Assembly: GCA_933228675.1 (NCBI GenBank)
Contig: OW121743.1
Coordinates: 92,877,998-92,941,997 of the forward strand
Length of the DNA: 64,000 nucleotides
Source: Stomorhina lunata
Taxonomy: Eukaryota; Arthropoda; Insecta; Diptera; Rhiniidae
Direction of reading: 5' to 3'
Part shown: in pieces, positions 11,095-23,154 of the stretch
How positions within the stretch are numbered: the first letter of the stretch is position 1
Layout of the letters: each line of letters starts with the position of its first letter
Notes under the pieces: model-generated
Seen by the model: the letters and a program-made list of their open reading frames with translations, nothing else
Databases searched by the model: none
Told to the model about the DNA's origin: nothing
Program-made: the position numbers and the translations under genes

Positions 11095-12935
11095 TCAATA
11101 GAAAATGTTTAAAAAAAGGAAGTTTTTCAAAAATTTCCTATAAAAATAAGAATTTTTATAGAAAATTAAAAAAAAAATTTCTTATTTTAATAGGAAATTT
11201 TTTACAAATTTTTCATTTTATAAGAAATTTTTCAAAAATTTTTTATTTTTATAGGAAACTTTTCAAAAATTTCTTATTTTTATAGGAATTTTTTCAAAAA
11301 ATCCTTATTTTTACAGGAAATTTTTCAAAAATTTCTAATTTTTATAGGAAATTTTTCAAAAATTTCTTATTTTTAAATAAAATTTTTCAAAAATTTCTCA
11401 CTAAATATTATAGGAAATATTTCAAAAATTTCTTATTTTTATAGGATTTTTTTCAAAAAATTCTTATTTTTACAGGAAAATTTTCAAAAATTTCATATTT
11501 TTATAGTAAATTTTCTAAAATTTCTTATTTTTTTCGGATTATTTTTTTAAAATTTCTTATTTTTATAGGAAATTTTTCAAAAATTTCTTATTTTATAGGA
11601 TTTTTTTCAAAAAATTCTTATTTTCACAGGAAAATTTTCAAAAATTTCTTATTTTTATAGGAAAATTTTCAAAAATAATAATAATTTTTCAAAATTTTCT
11701 TAATTTTATAGAAAATTTTTATAACAAATTTTTCAAAAATTTCTTATTTTGATAGGAAATTTTTGAAAAATTTCTTATTTTTATAGGAAATTTTCAAAAA
11801 TTTCTTACTTTTATAGGAAATTTTTCAAAAATTTCTTATTTTTATAGGAAATTTTTCAAAAATTTCTTATTTTTATAGGAAATTTTTCAAAATTTCTTAT
11901 TTTTATAGAAAATTTTTTAAAAATTTCTTATTTTTATAGGAAATTTTTCAAAAATTCCTTATTTTGATAGGAAATTTTTCAAAAATTTCTTATTTTTATA
12001 GGAAATTTTTCAAAAATTTCTTATTTTTATAGGAAATTTTTCAAAAATTTCTTATTTTTATAAGCTTTTAAAAAATTTCTTATTTTTATAGCAAATTTTT
12101 CAAAAATTTCTTATTTTTATTAGAATTTTTTTATTTCAATAGAAAATTTTTACAAAATTTCTTTTCTTTTAGGAAATTTTTCAAAAATTTCTTATTCTTA
12201 TAGGAAATTTTTTAAAATTTTCTTATTTTTATAGGAAATTTTTCAAAAATTTTTTATTTATATAGGAAATTTTTCAAAAATTTCTTATTTTTATAGGAAA
12301 TTTTTCAAAAATTTCTTTTTTTTATATGAAATTTTTCAAAAATTTCTTATTTTGATAGGAAATTTTTCAAAAATTTCTTTTTTTTATAGGAAATTTTTCA
12401 AAAATTTCTTTTTTTTATAGACAATTTTTCAAAAATTTTTTATTTTTATAGGAAATTTTTAAAAAATTTCTAATTTTTATAGGAAATTTTTCAAAAATTT
12501 CTTATTTTTATAGGAAATTTTTCAAAAATTTCTTATTTTTATAGAAAATTTTTCAAAAGTTCTTACTTTTATAGGAAATTTTTCAAAAATTTCTTATTTT
12601 TATAGGAAATTTTTCAAAAATTTCTAATTTTTACAGGAAATTTTTCAAAAATTTTCTATTTTTATAGGAAATTTTTAAAAAATGTCTAAATTTTAAAGGA
12701 AATGTTAAAAAAATTTCTTATTTTTATTAGAATTTTTTTTGCTCAAGATTTTTTATTTTTTTAAAATAAAATTTTTACAAAATTTCTTTTTTTTATAAGA
12801 AATTTTTCAAAAATTTTTTATTTTTATATGAAATTTTTCAAAAATTTATTATTTTTATAGAAAATGTTTCGAAAATTTCTTATTTTATTTAATAGGAAAT
12901 TTTTCAAAAATTTCTTATAATTATAAGAGTTTTTT
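11095..12935. repeat. Tandem array A3, 31-bp unit with TATTTTTATAGGAAA core
   Basis: Unit of exactly 31 bp: TTTCTTATTTTTATAGGAAA then TTTTTCAAAAA, most regular at 11800-12060 and 12470-12640. Related in layout to A8 (48.7-50.2 kb), which has TTTACTATTTATAGGAAA. The ATAG(G)AAAATTTTT half is shared with the TTTTCTATAGAAAA arrays. Confidence 0.95.
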
Positions 12936-14300
12936 TTGAAAGTCCTTTAACTAAATACTGCCCTCGTATCTTACAAAAAAATAACTACTTGACAAAAGTG
13001 ATTCAAATGTTTTTAAATATTCATAACACGATACATATAGTATTTTATATACAAAACGCATACATTTGTACTTATATCACTCATACAAGCACACTTTCAT
13101 ACTCAAACTAAGAAAAAGTAACGAGTCACTTAATAGTCTAAGGTTTAAATTGTCATACATTCGGATTTTCTTTATTTATTCCGAAAAAAAAAAATAAAAC
13201 GACACCCTACAGACTTTGAAAACGAAAATATAAAAAGATAAATGTAGATTTCATTCAAAAAAGAATATTAAACTTAAGCTTAATTTTTACCCAATTTAAA
13301 GACAATTTGAAATTTTCAAAGTAACAAAAAACTATTTTCTTGCTTTGAAAAACTATTCAAACAAGCAACACGTTACATTTAACACTTGAAGGATAATGCA
13401 ATTTCTTCAACGACTTTTTGTTTGAAGTTGTTTGTTGTCCTTTGGAAGTTTAAGTATGTGCTCTATTGTATTGTGTCTTCCTGGCAATATAAACACATTT
13501 GTCATTGCTGTTTCCTGATAAGCCCCACAAAACTTACACACAATTTTACATTCATTCACTTGATTGTTCACTTACATTTTAATACTTTACATATTTTCTT
13601 GTGTTTATATACATACATACATGCAAATATAGTTTTATTTATATATATTTTACTTTTCCTTATAACGTTTCGAATATGTTGTCCTTTATGCAGTTTTTCC
13701 TCCTTTCTACCACTTCATTTCACTTATCATCTTCAGTCAAGGAGTAATACTGCTTTCTTTGTTGTTGCCACTATTCCTTGTTTGCATAAAATCGCTTTAG
13801 GTTTCTTTTTGAAGTTGCAACGACAATAACAATGTTAAGAACAACTCCCTACAACTACAAAGAAATGAAGTCATGTTGCCTGCGTATCCGCTGAAGTTGA
13901 ATTTATTTTGAACACTTGATATTTTCGGTGGGAAAGCATGAATTTCACGGTACAATTCTTTATATTATATATGCCATCATTTTATTGAATGTCGCAAAAT
14001 TTGGATTTATAATATTCTTTAACATGCATATGTATGAGCTAAGAGGTACCAGACTATAAACAAGATATTTTTATCCTCTTTAAATCTTTTTCTATACCTT
14101 ACCAACTTCTGTGTCTTGTTTTGGAAAAAAAAAACAGCCAAACGAAGTGAGATAAAATAATTTACCCATTTCATTCATATTTTTATATAATTCTAATAAG
14201 AATTATGAAAATTTTCTGTACAAAAATTTGAAAGGTAACAAATTTTCAATAGAAAAATATCCAAAATTTTTCTATAGAAATACTTGGGATGGTTTAAAAA
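12936..14300. other. AT-rich intergenic stretch, no gene supported
   Basis: Contains a 147-codon ORF (13386-13829) rich in Phe, Cys, His and Leu with no recognisable domain, start context or splice logic. I treat it as chance. Otherwise unremarkable. Confidence 0.55.
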
Positions 14301-14351
14301 TAGAATGGAAACAAGTCCGTAACTTCTAAACCGTTAGGTGGTTTAAAAAAA

Positions 14352-14363
14352 GGGGGGGGGGGG
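14352..14363. repeat. Poly-G run (12 G)
   Basis: Twelve consecutive G residues in otherwise AT-rich DNA, adjoining the left inverted-repeat arm. Confidence 0.95.
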
Positions 14364-14481
14364 AATGATTAATTTTTCAAATATTAACTTTAAGCACTTA
14401 TATCTTTTTACATACACTTGTAGCACTTATATCTTTTAATACACTTCTTACTAATATGTTACAATATTTAAAATTTTGTTA

Positions 14482-15240
14482 TTATACCTTTCACTACCAT
14501 ACGTGGAAAGGGTATTATAAGTTTGTGCTGATGTATGTAACGCATAGACCCATCTTTTAGTATACCAATAGGCTTAGAATCACTTTCTGAGTCGATTAAG
14601 CGATGTCCGTCCGTTCGTCCGTCTGGCTGGCTAGACCCCCATGTAAACCTTGTAATCTTTAGTATGGTCGCAATTCTAAAGATAATTTGATAAAATTTGG
14701 CACAGATCATTTTTTTTACAATGGGACTATGGCTATTGAAATTGGTCAAAATCGCTCTATTATTTATGGTACCTCCCATAGGTCCCACTTCCCGGAATTG
14801 ATCTATTCCATGCAATTTAAAACAAATACTGCTTATGTAAACCTTAATCACTGCACCAAATTTCGTTGAAATCAGTCTACATTCGACCATAGCTCCCATA
14901 CAAACTCTTTTCTTAAAACGCACTAAATGAGATAAAATTCACTAAAACGATCGTAAATCCGAAGATAATGAGAATTTTAATTTAATTTTTAACATACATG
15001 TAATAATTGTAATCAATTTGCCAAGTTCCGAGATTATTGGACCATTTGACCCTAGCTCTCTTATAAGCCCAAATGACGGAAACTGCTTAAATGTGTAAGT
15101 TTTTAGAATATGTTTGTATGATGGCAAAGTTAAGCAAATATTTGTCTTTATTTGTCTTTATACAAAATAACACCTTTGACCTTAGTGGTGAGGGGTATCG
15201 TATGGTCGGGCTTGACCGACTATAGCACTTTCTTACTTGT
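14482..15240 (+). mobile_element. mini-me/DINE-1-like interspersed element (type A), near full length
   Basis: Begins TTATACCTTTCACTACC with a hairpin to GTGGAAAGGG, continues TATTATAAGTTTGTGCTGATG and GCGATGTCCGTCCG, and ends with hairpin GGTCGGGCTTGACCGAC, TATAGCACTTTCTTACTTG. It is 759 bp and non-coding. Other type A copies in the window: 25053-25483 (+), 42421-42755 (-), 55255-55963 (+), 59776-60150 (-), 60290-61062 (+) and 62811-63600 (-). Family assignment rests on the GTCC microsatellite and the terminal structure. Confidence 0.65.
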
Positions 15241-16073
15241 TTCTTATAAAATTTTAAATAAAGATAATCAGTTTATATATAGATCAGACATTAGTAAACA
15301 AATCGTTGCAGTATGGGACAAAGATTGAAAATTGTATTTTTTGTAGTCGAATATCTTTTAAACCGTACGAGGTAGCATATGCATTGACCTTTATATATGT
15401 TATATAGTATAAATTTCGGTTATGAAATGACAATTATATATTTTTTTAAGTGATTTATGAGTCTAAGGTGCCCTACTTTGGGGAACGATTGTGCCCTCAG
15501 TAAAATCTAGGCTTTCCAGGTTCAAAACTTATGCTCTCCAATATTTCTATTATATCCACATAAATTTTTTTTTAAATCCGCTTAACGGTTTAGAAGTTAC
15601 AGACAGACCCACTGTCCTATGTTTAACACGAATAATTTTTGTACTCTTAGAAGCTCGGAAAAAGTAATTACAGATTTGAGCAACGAGAACTTCAGGTGTA
15701 TTGAACTCAAAATATTAGCAGCGCAAATTTGCACTATTAAGGGTAATTGGCAAAAATCGACTGAAGCATTAACGTTTTTTTCATATTTTGTCTTCTTCTT
15801 AATTTTTTTTTAACATTTGGACCCAATTCGTTGTTCTACCGAAATACACACCACACTTGGCTGATGAATCTATTGCCTTTTAAATTTTAGCCTCTACACT
15901 TCTAATACTATTTAATGGCTGCCAAAGTTTTAAGAATGTTTTCGTTACTTTTTAATTTTTTTCGGGCGGAACTGTCAAGTACATTTTAGAGACGTCAAGG
16001 TACATTTATGAAACTTCATATGCATATAAGAAATGTCATTTTACATTTTTTTTTGCTGTTTTTTCTTGCACTC
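15241..16073. other. Intergenic stretch, no gene recognised
   Basis: Short ORFs only (e.g. 15619-15813), none with recognisable features. Includes the right inverted-repeat arm at 15572-15612. Confidence 0.5.
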
Positions 16074-16075
16074 TA

Positions 16076-16640
16076 CAGTGGTGGGCATATTTATTTTGAC
16101 ATAGCATTTATTTTTCTTGTTTTATTACTTCTAGTGTAATGTTATTAAAAAAATAAGTAAAAACAGTTAAAATTGCAACAAATGTTATAATTTATTAGAA
16201 CACAAACACTTTTCACATTTTTAATTTTTTTGTAATTTTTCACAAAAGCTTGGAAATAGATTTCTATGAAGTTTTTTCAACCTTTGATGAATTCCGTTCC
16301 AAATCGCCTCCAAAAATTATAAAATACTAAAGGTGGATATATTTTATATTAGTCCAAATAATTAGTCTTAATTTTTTGTTGACCTTGAAGTTCCCAATAT
16401 GTTGATATGTAATGCAAAAACATGCCAAAATACTTATGCCTTATACTGAATCTTCGACTTTTTAGTTTCAATTAAAAAAAAAAAAAAAAATATTACAAAA
16501 ACGTTAAAAATGTGAAAAGTGTTTTGTGTTCTAATAAATAACATAATATGTTGCAATTTAACCTATTTTTAATTGTAATGGAACAAAAATAAAAAAGTAG
16601 GAAAACAAATAATATGTCAAAATAAATATGCCGACCACTG
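16076..16640. mobile_element. MITE with long terminal inverted repeats, Tc1/mariner-like, TA target site
   Basis: Starts CAGTGGTGGGCATATTTATT and ends with its inverted counterpart (AATAAATATGCCGACCACTG), flanked on both sides by TA (16074-16075 and 16641-16642). The inverted arms extend about 160 bp (16076-16240 against 16480-16640), including the block TTAGAACACAAAACACTTTTCACATTTTTAA in variant forms. No transposase ORF. TA duplication and a CAGT terminus are features of the Tc1/mariner superfamily. Confidence 0.85.
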
Positions 16641-16734
16641 TATGTAGTAGTCTATAATGAAAGCGATGTAATTTATAACCGATTATACCGATATTAAAGC
16701 ACATCGCTAATTTAGCATTACATTTATCAAGTAC

Positions 16735-17790
16735 TAGCTGCTTGGACCCGGCTTTGAACGGGTTGATAGTGAAATATTTTTACTTATTGCTCCTTTCCTT
16801 AAAAATTAACTATTATGTAATATTTTTTTATTTATTTTTCAATTTAATCCTTTATTAATGTATTTGTATATATATTTAATTGACATTACTGAATGGCAGT
16901 ACTACAAATTAATGCGTGATTTGATAATTGTTGAAAGCATTGGGCTCATAAATATCAAATAACATACAGACATACAAGCAGACGCGAACATATTTTTATA
17001 TAAAAAAAAATCATCAAAAAACTATCAGACAATCGTCAAATAGTAATCAAATAGCCGTCAAACAATTACCAGCCAATCGTGAAACAATAATTAAAAATCA
17101 TTGATTAGTCGTCAGTCAATCATCAAACAACCATCAAACAGCCTTCAAACAATCATCAAACAGTCGTCAAAAAATCATCAAACTATCGTCAAAAAAACGT
17201 CAGTTAATCGTGAGACAATTATTAAACAATCATTTAAAAATTCAAACAGTCATCAGTCTATCAATCATCAAACAACTATCAAACAATTGTCAAACAACTA
17301 TCAAATAATCATGAAAAATCTTCAATCAATTGTCAAAGAATCGCCAGTCAAACTATTATCAAAGAATAATCATATGTTACCAATATCCGTGCAGCCGTCT
17401 AACGATTTTAGACAAATCAAAGGCGTAAAAGTGGGTATGGTATATTGCTCTTAATGCAGAATCTTAACTGTCTTCAACGGTCGAGCCGTTCTCAAGTGAT
17501 GCAATTTTAAAGAAAAATGGAATTTCATCCCCATTTTTCGATTCCCAGGTCCTTCTTTGTCCTTTTTCAAAAAATTCAAAAAACGAAATACTATGCTGTA
17601 GTAAGAAAACATCCATATTTAAAACTTTATTAATTCGGTTTATGGGAGGAGCAACGCCCACTTGAGAGTTGAAAAAAATCTGGCCTATTTTACTCACTTT
17701 AACATCAGAAATGATCGGTCCGATCGGTCATCCATATTTGTCATTTTAATATATGACTTATATGATTACACCTTACCAAACTGACAAGCA
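16735..17790. mobile_element. Dispersed repeat family D, copy 1 (shared with 42.76-43.97 kb)
   Basis: Begins near TAGCTGCTTGGACCCGGC, contains an 11-bp tandem repeat region and then a segment (17464-17760) closely matching 42830-43160: GTGATGCAATTTTAAAGAAA, CCCCATTTTTCGATTCCCAG, ACGCCCACTTGAGA and CGGTCATCCATATTTGTCAT. Non-coding. The element class is unknown; the 3' end of the other copy resembles insect repeats ending in (TA)n. Confidence 0.55.
17010..17365. repeat. 11-bp tandem repeat (CAATCGTCAAA-type)
   Basis: About 30 diverged copies of an 11-bp unit with consensus CAATCATCAAA/CAATCGTCAAA. The 117-codon ORF here, rich in Ser, Gln, Ile and Lys, is a by-product: an 11-bp unit cycles through all frames. 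A short stretch of the same repeat is at 42758-42810. Confidence 0.85.
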
Positions 17791-18297
17791 GACGCTAACA
17801 TTTTTTTATAGATAGCAAAACTATTGTTTAAAAAAGCTTTATCTTAGATTTGATGGTCTTCAAAATATTTTAGTTATTAACGATTTGATGGACTAAATAT
17901 GAATTATATATCTTTGGAAGATACTTATGTTAAATAAAAATATAAAATATTTAAATTTAAAAATTTCTTAAATTTTACTTGCACATAAGTTAAGGAGAAG
18001 CAGAATTTTACTAAGACTCATATTTTGTCAAATTTTGCGAAAATAGCGATTAAAAAAATATTGCAGGGCGATTTTAAAGTTTAAAACAGTTTTGGATCAA
18101 GGATACAGCTTTTACAAACTGCATGCATAGAGCATATATTTTAAGAAATTAGGTAAGTTTTTACCAAAGATGTCGCTTCGTTTTTACATTTTTTCGTAAC
18201 TTTTCAAATTTAAAAGCAATTATTTCAGCTATTTCGTTTTATATGGTCTTTTAAAGCTAGTTTTATATAGGAATAAATGAGATATTAATTATTAAGT
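17791..18297. other. AT-rich spacer, nothing recognised
   Basis: No ORF, terminal repeat or splice-bounded coding signal was found between the two dispersed repeats. Confidence 0.5.
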
Positions 18298-18439
18298 ACC
18301 TGGTAGACCGAGCCTTGCTCGGAGCTTTATGATAAGCATTTTGAGGAAAATTTTAAAGTTTTTATATATTTTATATTATAAAGTGCTAAAATAAATTTAG
18401 AGGAAAGACATTGTAGAAATATTCAGTTAATTTTGAATT

Positions 18440-19135
18440 ATTTGATTTATTTTGTCCGACCAACACATAGTTTGCATAGTTTACAGTTTAAGTCATTTTG
18501 AATAATTTTGGAAATTATTCATATCAACAGAAACCTCTGTCGACTCATGCGCAACAACTTTGCTAAAGATTATAGTCTGATCTAATGCACAGTTTACGAT
18601 TTAATTCATTTTGAGTAGTTTTCTGTGACGCCACCTGTCGGACTTTGCTTATTCCAATTCATAAACCTTCTTCGGCTTATCCGTAACAACTTTGCTGAAG
18701 ATTATAGCATGATTAAATGTACAGCATACGATTAAATTGACTTTGAGTAAATTTCAGTAGCGCCACCTGTCGAAATTTCTTCATACCAACTAAGAAACCT
18801 TCGTCGGCTCATGTGCAACAACTTTGCTAAAGATTGTAGCATGATTAAATGTACAGATTACGATTAAATTGACTTTGAGTAAGTTTCTGTAGCGCCACCT
18901 GTCGGAAATTTTTCATACCAACTAAAAAGCCTTCGTCGGCTCATGCGCTACAACTTTGCTAAAGATCATGGCATGATCAAATGTACAGTTTACGATTTAA
19001 TTAATTTTTAGTAATTTTCAGTGGCGCCATCTGTCGGAAATTAGTCTTATCAACTTTAAAACCTTCGCCGGCTTATCCGCAACATCTTCGCTAAAGAGCA
19101 TAACACAATCAAATTCACAGTTTACTATTCTATAA
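18440..19135. repeat. ~131-bp tandem repeat, about five copies
   Basis: The landmark GCGCCACCTGTCGG occurs at about 18630, 18762, 18893 and 19025 (spacing 131-132 bp), each followed by CATACCAACT, CCTTCGTCGGCTCATG, CAACTTTGCTAAAGAT and TGTACAGTTTACGATT in variant forms. A fifth, more degenerate unit precedes them. Confidence 0.85.
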
Positions 19136-19767
19136 AGAACATACATACAGACATACATTCATTTGTTTAAAATAATACTAATTTTTCCCCTTTTTATTCC
19201 CTAATTTCTAAAAGTTCCATATGTATATTTGGTACTTTTTTGGTGCCAATTGAATTCGGTACATTTTTTCAAAATGCATTTAACATAATGTATAATGTTC
19301 CTATTCATATTACTTTGGAGATGTTAAGTTATCATTTTATCCCTTTTTTTACCCATTTTGGCTCCAAAATCAAAAAAGTACCAAATACGTGTTTCATGTT
19401 TTTTTTACATCTATTGATTGCAGTACCAAGTTTCTTTCTATATTCTTTAGTTTAAAATATAAGAGTGGGTTAAAAAGGTGCCAAAAAAACTATTTTCACC
19501 CTTTTTTACCCCTATCGGACATAGTTTCAAAAAAGTACCCAACACCTGTCCGCTTATTTTCAAAGCTGTTTAAAACGTAATTTTAATTTTGTTTCTTTAC
19601 CTATTACTTTAGGAGACATAGCGTTTTCGATTTTTTCCCCTTTTTACCCGTTTTTACCCTCTTAGAGGTAAAAGTTCCAAAAGTCCCTTCTTCTTCGACC
19701 TATACATCAAAAAAGATACCCACTGTCCAAATTTTATCAAAATCGTTAGAGCCGTTTTCGAGATAGC

Positions 19768-19772
<5 letters not shown>

Positions 19773-19816
<44 letters not shown>
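19773..19816. repeat. (TA)22 microsatellite
   Basis: Uninterrupted 44-bp TA tract at the end of the dispersed element. Confidence 0.98.
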
Positions 19817-19820
<4 letters not shown>

Positions 19821-20202
19821 TATTGCTCGTTTAAGAATATAAGATATAGGTTAACATTTGCAAAAGTTATATAACATTTTCAAATTTGAAATTTTTTGAT
19901 TGCAAACAAACAACTTTTAAAATTATTTTCTGGTAAACACATCCTATATTACCATGTTAGTACGTAGTATATGGTCTAGTCGGTTTATGAAAAGCTTAAT
20001 AACTTTTAGATTTTTCGTTTGATTTAATAAATTTCTGATGATTTATTAGGAACTTAATTCTCATTTCTAATTGATGTACACTTTTATAAGCTTTCATATA
20101 AAAATATGCTGCAAAAATGAAAACATTTTATTCAAAAAATTGTTGACACTGTTATTTAATGAAAAGTGACTCCCAAGATTTTACACTACATAGAGGATAT
20201 TG

Positions 20203-20262
20203 TACAGTCGGGCCTCGATTATCCGAGATGGTCAGGGCCAGAGGCATTACGGATAATCAATT
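20203..20262 (+). mobile_element. Isolated pogo/Tigger-like terminal sequence
   Basis: TA followed by CAGTCGGGCCTCGATTATCC, then GGCATTACGGATAAT. This matches the style of pogo/Tigger terminal repeats (CAGT..., ATTATCCG). No opposite end was found in the window, so it is a solo or truncated end. Confidence 0.5.
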
Positions 20263-20319
20263 TTCATCATAAAGTTTTTTAAAAATATTTTTATTATTTA
20301 GCAAGTAAACATTCGTGTA

Positions 20320-21812
20320 CATTAGGCTGACAATTTTTTGTATGAAGGAAAATGATTTTTCGAATTTCATAACTTTTTCTACGAAATATTGTGACACTAG
20401 GTCTAAAAGTTTAGATCTGAAAATTTGAGCCATATCGGACAACGTTCTATGGGCACGCATCAAGTCCAAAGCTTAAGAGCCCATTTGTATGGGGAAAAAT
20501 GGGTTATTTTTTTGTTTTTGTGAAATTTAGACCAAAATGAATAATTTTTACAAGAAAAAATAATAGAATATCAAAGAGAACTAACACAGCTGTATTTAAA
20601 ATCGTGACGAAAATCTATGAGGTACTTTAAAAGTTATTGCAGTTTTACCCCGAAAATTCATGTCCTTGAAAACGCGCCTAAGGATATGTACCAAAAATTG
20701 TATGTTGTAAATAAAGAAATTTCAAAGTTAGACATGATTTATCATTTAATGGCTTGTTACTAGTAAATAGTTCAGTTTTGTTTAAATATAATCAAATTAA
20801 CATGTTGAAAAAAGGTAAATTTTTCTCAGCTCGGTTTCAAAAATCATTTTTTAATTTTTTGAATATTTTGTTCAACAAATATTACAAATTTAGCATTTGC
20901 TCTCCAGTGTGTTAAAACAGACAAATGGGAGAATGAAACCCAAAAAAATTAGGTCGATATCTTGAACCGTTTCGCCGTACCTGCGATTTCACATTGAAGA
21001 ATTTCGCGAAAATGTAAATTTTTGGGCCAAATTCGAGTAAATGCTTGGTAAATTTTACTTGTATTCAATATTAGCAAAAACGATAATTAATATTATTTCT
21101 TCTTTTATGGAAAACCTATGCTAAAGGGTTTTTTTTAATATTGGACTAGATTAACCCTTTCTTCACCGCGATCAAATGTCAAAATTTGAATTTTGTGAAA
21201 ATTTTTATAGCGAGATTACGGAATATTAAGTAATAATTAGCGAATTTTAATAAAAAAGCGTAAAAATAATTGTTTTTGGTAATATTAAGTGTAATATTTG
21301 TTGAACAAAATTTTCAAAAAATTAAAAAATGATTTTTGAAACCGACCTGAGAAAAATGTACCATTTTCCAACATGAAATAAACTAAGTAAATTTCATTAT
21401 ATTTAAGCAAAAATGAACTATTTACTAGTAACAAGCCATTAAATGATAAATCATGTCTAACTTCGGAATTTCTTTATTTACAACGTACAATTTTTGGTGC
21501 ATATCCTTAGGCGCTTTTTCAAGGACATGAATTTTCCCCAATAACTTTCCTCATGGAAACTACCTCATGAATGTTTGTCTTTCACGATTTGAAATTAAGC
21601 TGTGTTAGTTCTCTTTAATATTCTATTATTTTTTCTTGTAAAAATTATTCATTTTCGGTCTAAATTTCGCAAAAACAAAAAAATAACCCATTTTCCCCAT
21701 ACAAATGGGCTCTTAAACTTTGGACTCGATGCGCGTCCCGATTTGGTTCAAATTTTTAGATCTAAACTGTTAGACCTAGTGTCACAATATTCCGTTTCCT
21801 GTCACCCTAGTG
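20320..21812. mobile_element. 1.49-kb palindromic (fold-back) element, Tc1/mariner-like TA target site
   Basis: The left arm 20320-20886 is repeated inverted at 21290-21812, around a 403-bp non-palindromic centre. Termini are CATTAGGCTGACA on the left and TGTCACCCTAGTG (inverted CACTAGGGTGACA) on the right. TA flanks both sides at 20318-20319 and 21813-21814. Arms share long blocks, e.g. AAGAGCCCATTTGTATGGGG and GAATAATTTTTACAAGAAAA. No transposase is evident. The 75-codon ORF 21602-21829 lies in the right arm and is not considered a gene. Confidence 0.9.
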
Positions 21813-21829
21813 TACATACATACATATAA

Positions 21830-23150
21830 TTAAAAATTTATAGAATTTTTACTAAAATTTTTAAATGTAAATTTTATATTTTTTAAATAATTTTTTTTTT
21901 TATTTTTGACTTCCATAATTTCTATTTATAAAAAACTGTCGAGTAGTTAAAAATAAAATAAATTTTTTGTTTATTTAGATTCTGCATTTTCATGACCATA
22001 CTTAAAATATCCACAAGTACTTAAATTTTTTCCCCAAAAAAAGCAGCTGTAAAATAAAACAAAATAAATTTAAATAAATATTTGTCTTTTTACGAGTAAC
22101 TAAAGGAAAAAATTTTGTATTTTTGGTTTGACCACACAAGTGCATGGATATGCATATTTGGTTAGTAATTTAACATTTTTACAATATAAACCAGAAAAAA
22201 ATGAAAATTCTATAAAAATAAATGAAATGAAAGAAAAATAAATAAATATGAAAGTGCATTTTCAAATATTTTTTGTGGTATAAAAAAAAAAAACTGAAGA
22301 ATTTTCATATTTAAATATTTACGAAAAAATTAAAAGCAGACAGACAGTAAAAAAGGAATTTGGGTAAACACTGCGTATGATTAATATTAATTGATTAATT
22401 GAAGAAAAGTATTAATAAAAAAGTGTTAGTATTTAAAGATGAAATTAAATTTTTAAAATATTTAAATATGAAAAAAGGAAAAATGATTTCTTTTGCTTAA
22501 AATGGTTCTTAAAAATCTTATAATTTAAAAATTTATAATAAATAAACTTTGTGTTTTTCAAATCGAAAATTCTTTATGTTATATATTTTCTTTACTAAAA
22601 AAATTATTTTTAGTTTCTTAAATTTAAACTTTCAACTTTCTTTAAATTTCTCATCATATCTTTAATTTAAAATAATTTTCCTTTGCTACACTTTCACATA
22701 AACTCGTATTTTCTTCTATAATCTTGATTAAGGCCGTTTTTGTGTTAAAAAAGAATTCCTTTGACTTTCTGAAGGTTTACTCTAAATATATTTGAGCCGT
22801 TGCAAAAAAGGAGTAAAATTGCTACAAAACAACCACAGTGTGAGAATAAACTCGACCACAACATTTTGTAAAATAATACTTAAAAACCGTAGAACTATTT
22901 CAACTATTTGCCAAGTTTAGGAGTTAGAACAGTAGAAAAAGGCCAATAGTAAAAAACAACAAAAGTTAAGGCAAAAAAGGGTATGTATTACGAATAAGCG
23001 CGTTAAAGGAAACATAACGAAGCCTTTATTAGACGGACAGTGACAAGGAAATGGCTCAAGCAAAGGTTAAGATTTTGGAGAAGTGTAGGCTACAATTAAT
23101 TATACTTCATTTTACAAAAGTTTGACTAAAAAAATACATGGACTAAAATC
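21830..23150. other. AT-rich intergenic stretch, nothing recognised
   Basis: Homopolymer- and A/T-rich, with no ORF or repeat structure of note. Confidence 0.55.
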
Positions 23151-23154
23151 TAAT

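Larger units (their letters stand above)
14309..15612. repeat. Inverted-repeat arms flanking a nested interspersed element
   Basis: Left arm 14309-14350 (GTAACTTCTAAACCGTTAGG, then TGG and a T/A-rich run) matches the reverse complement of 15572-15612 (CGCTTAACGGTTTAGAAG). The two arms enclose the 14482-15240 repeat. They may be the ends of an older inverted-repeat element, but no clear target duplication was found. Confidence 0.4.
18298..19816 (+). mobile_element. Dispersed repeat with internal tandem repeats and (TA)n end
   Basis: Begins ACCTGGTAGACCGAGCCTTG and ends with GAGCCGTTTTCGAGATAGCC followed by (TA)22. Between are ~131-bp repeats (18440-19135) and a CCCTTTTTACCC-rich region with diverged repeats (19190-19700). 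This resembles dispersed insect repeats whose 3' ends have a conserved GCCGTTTTCGAGAT motif and a (TA)n tract. No protein was identified in it. Confidence 0.5.

Noticed and set aside
13386..13829. 147-codon plus-strand ORF
   Set aside because: Low-complexity, hydrophobic/Cys/His-rich translation of AT-rich DNA, no domain, no splice or promoter logic.
14352..14363. Poly-G run as a possible quadruplex or assembly artefact
   Set aside because: A single G12 run without further G tracts; noted as a feature but too little to build on.
14468..14923. 151-codon minus-strand ORF
   Set aside because: Lies across a non-coding interspersed repeat; similar but broken frames occur in its other copies (60401, 63266).
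17101..17454. 117-codon Ser/Gln/Ile/Lys-rich ORF
   Set aside because: By-product of an 11-bp tandem repeat.
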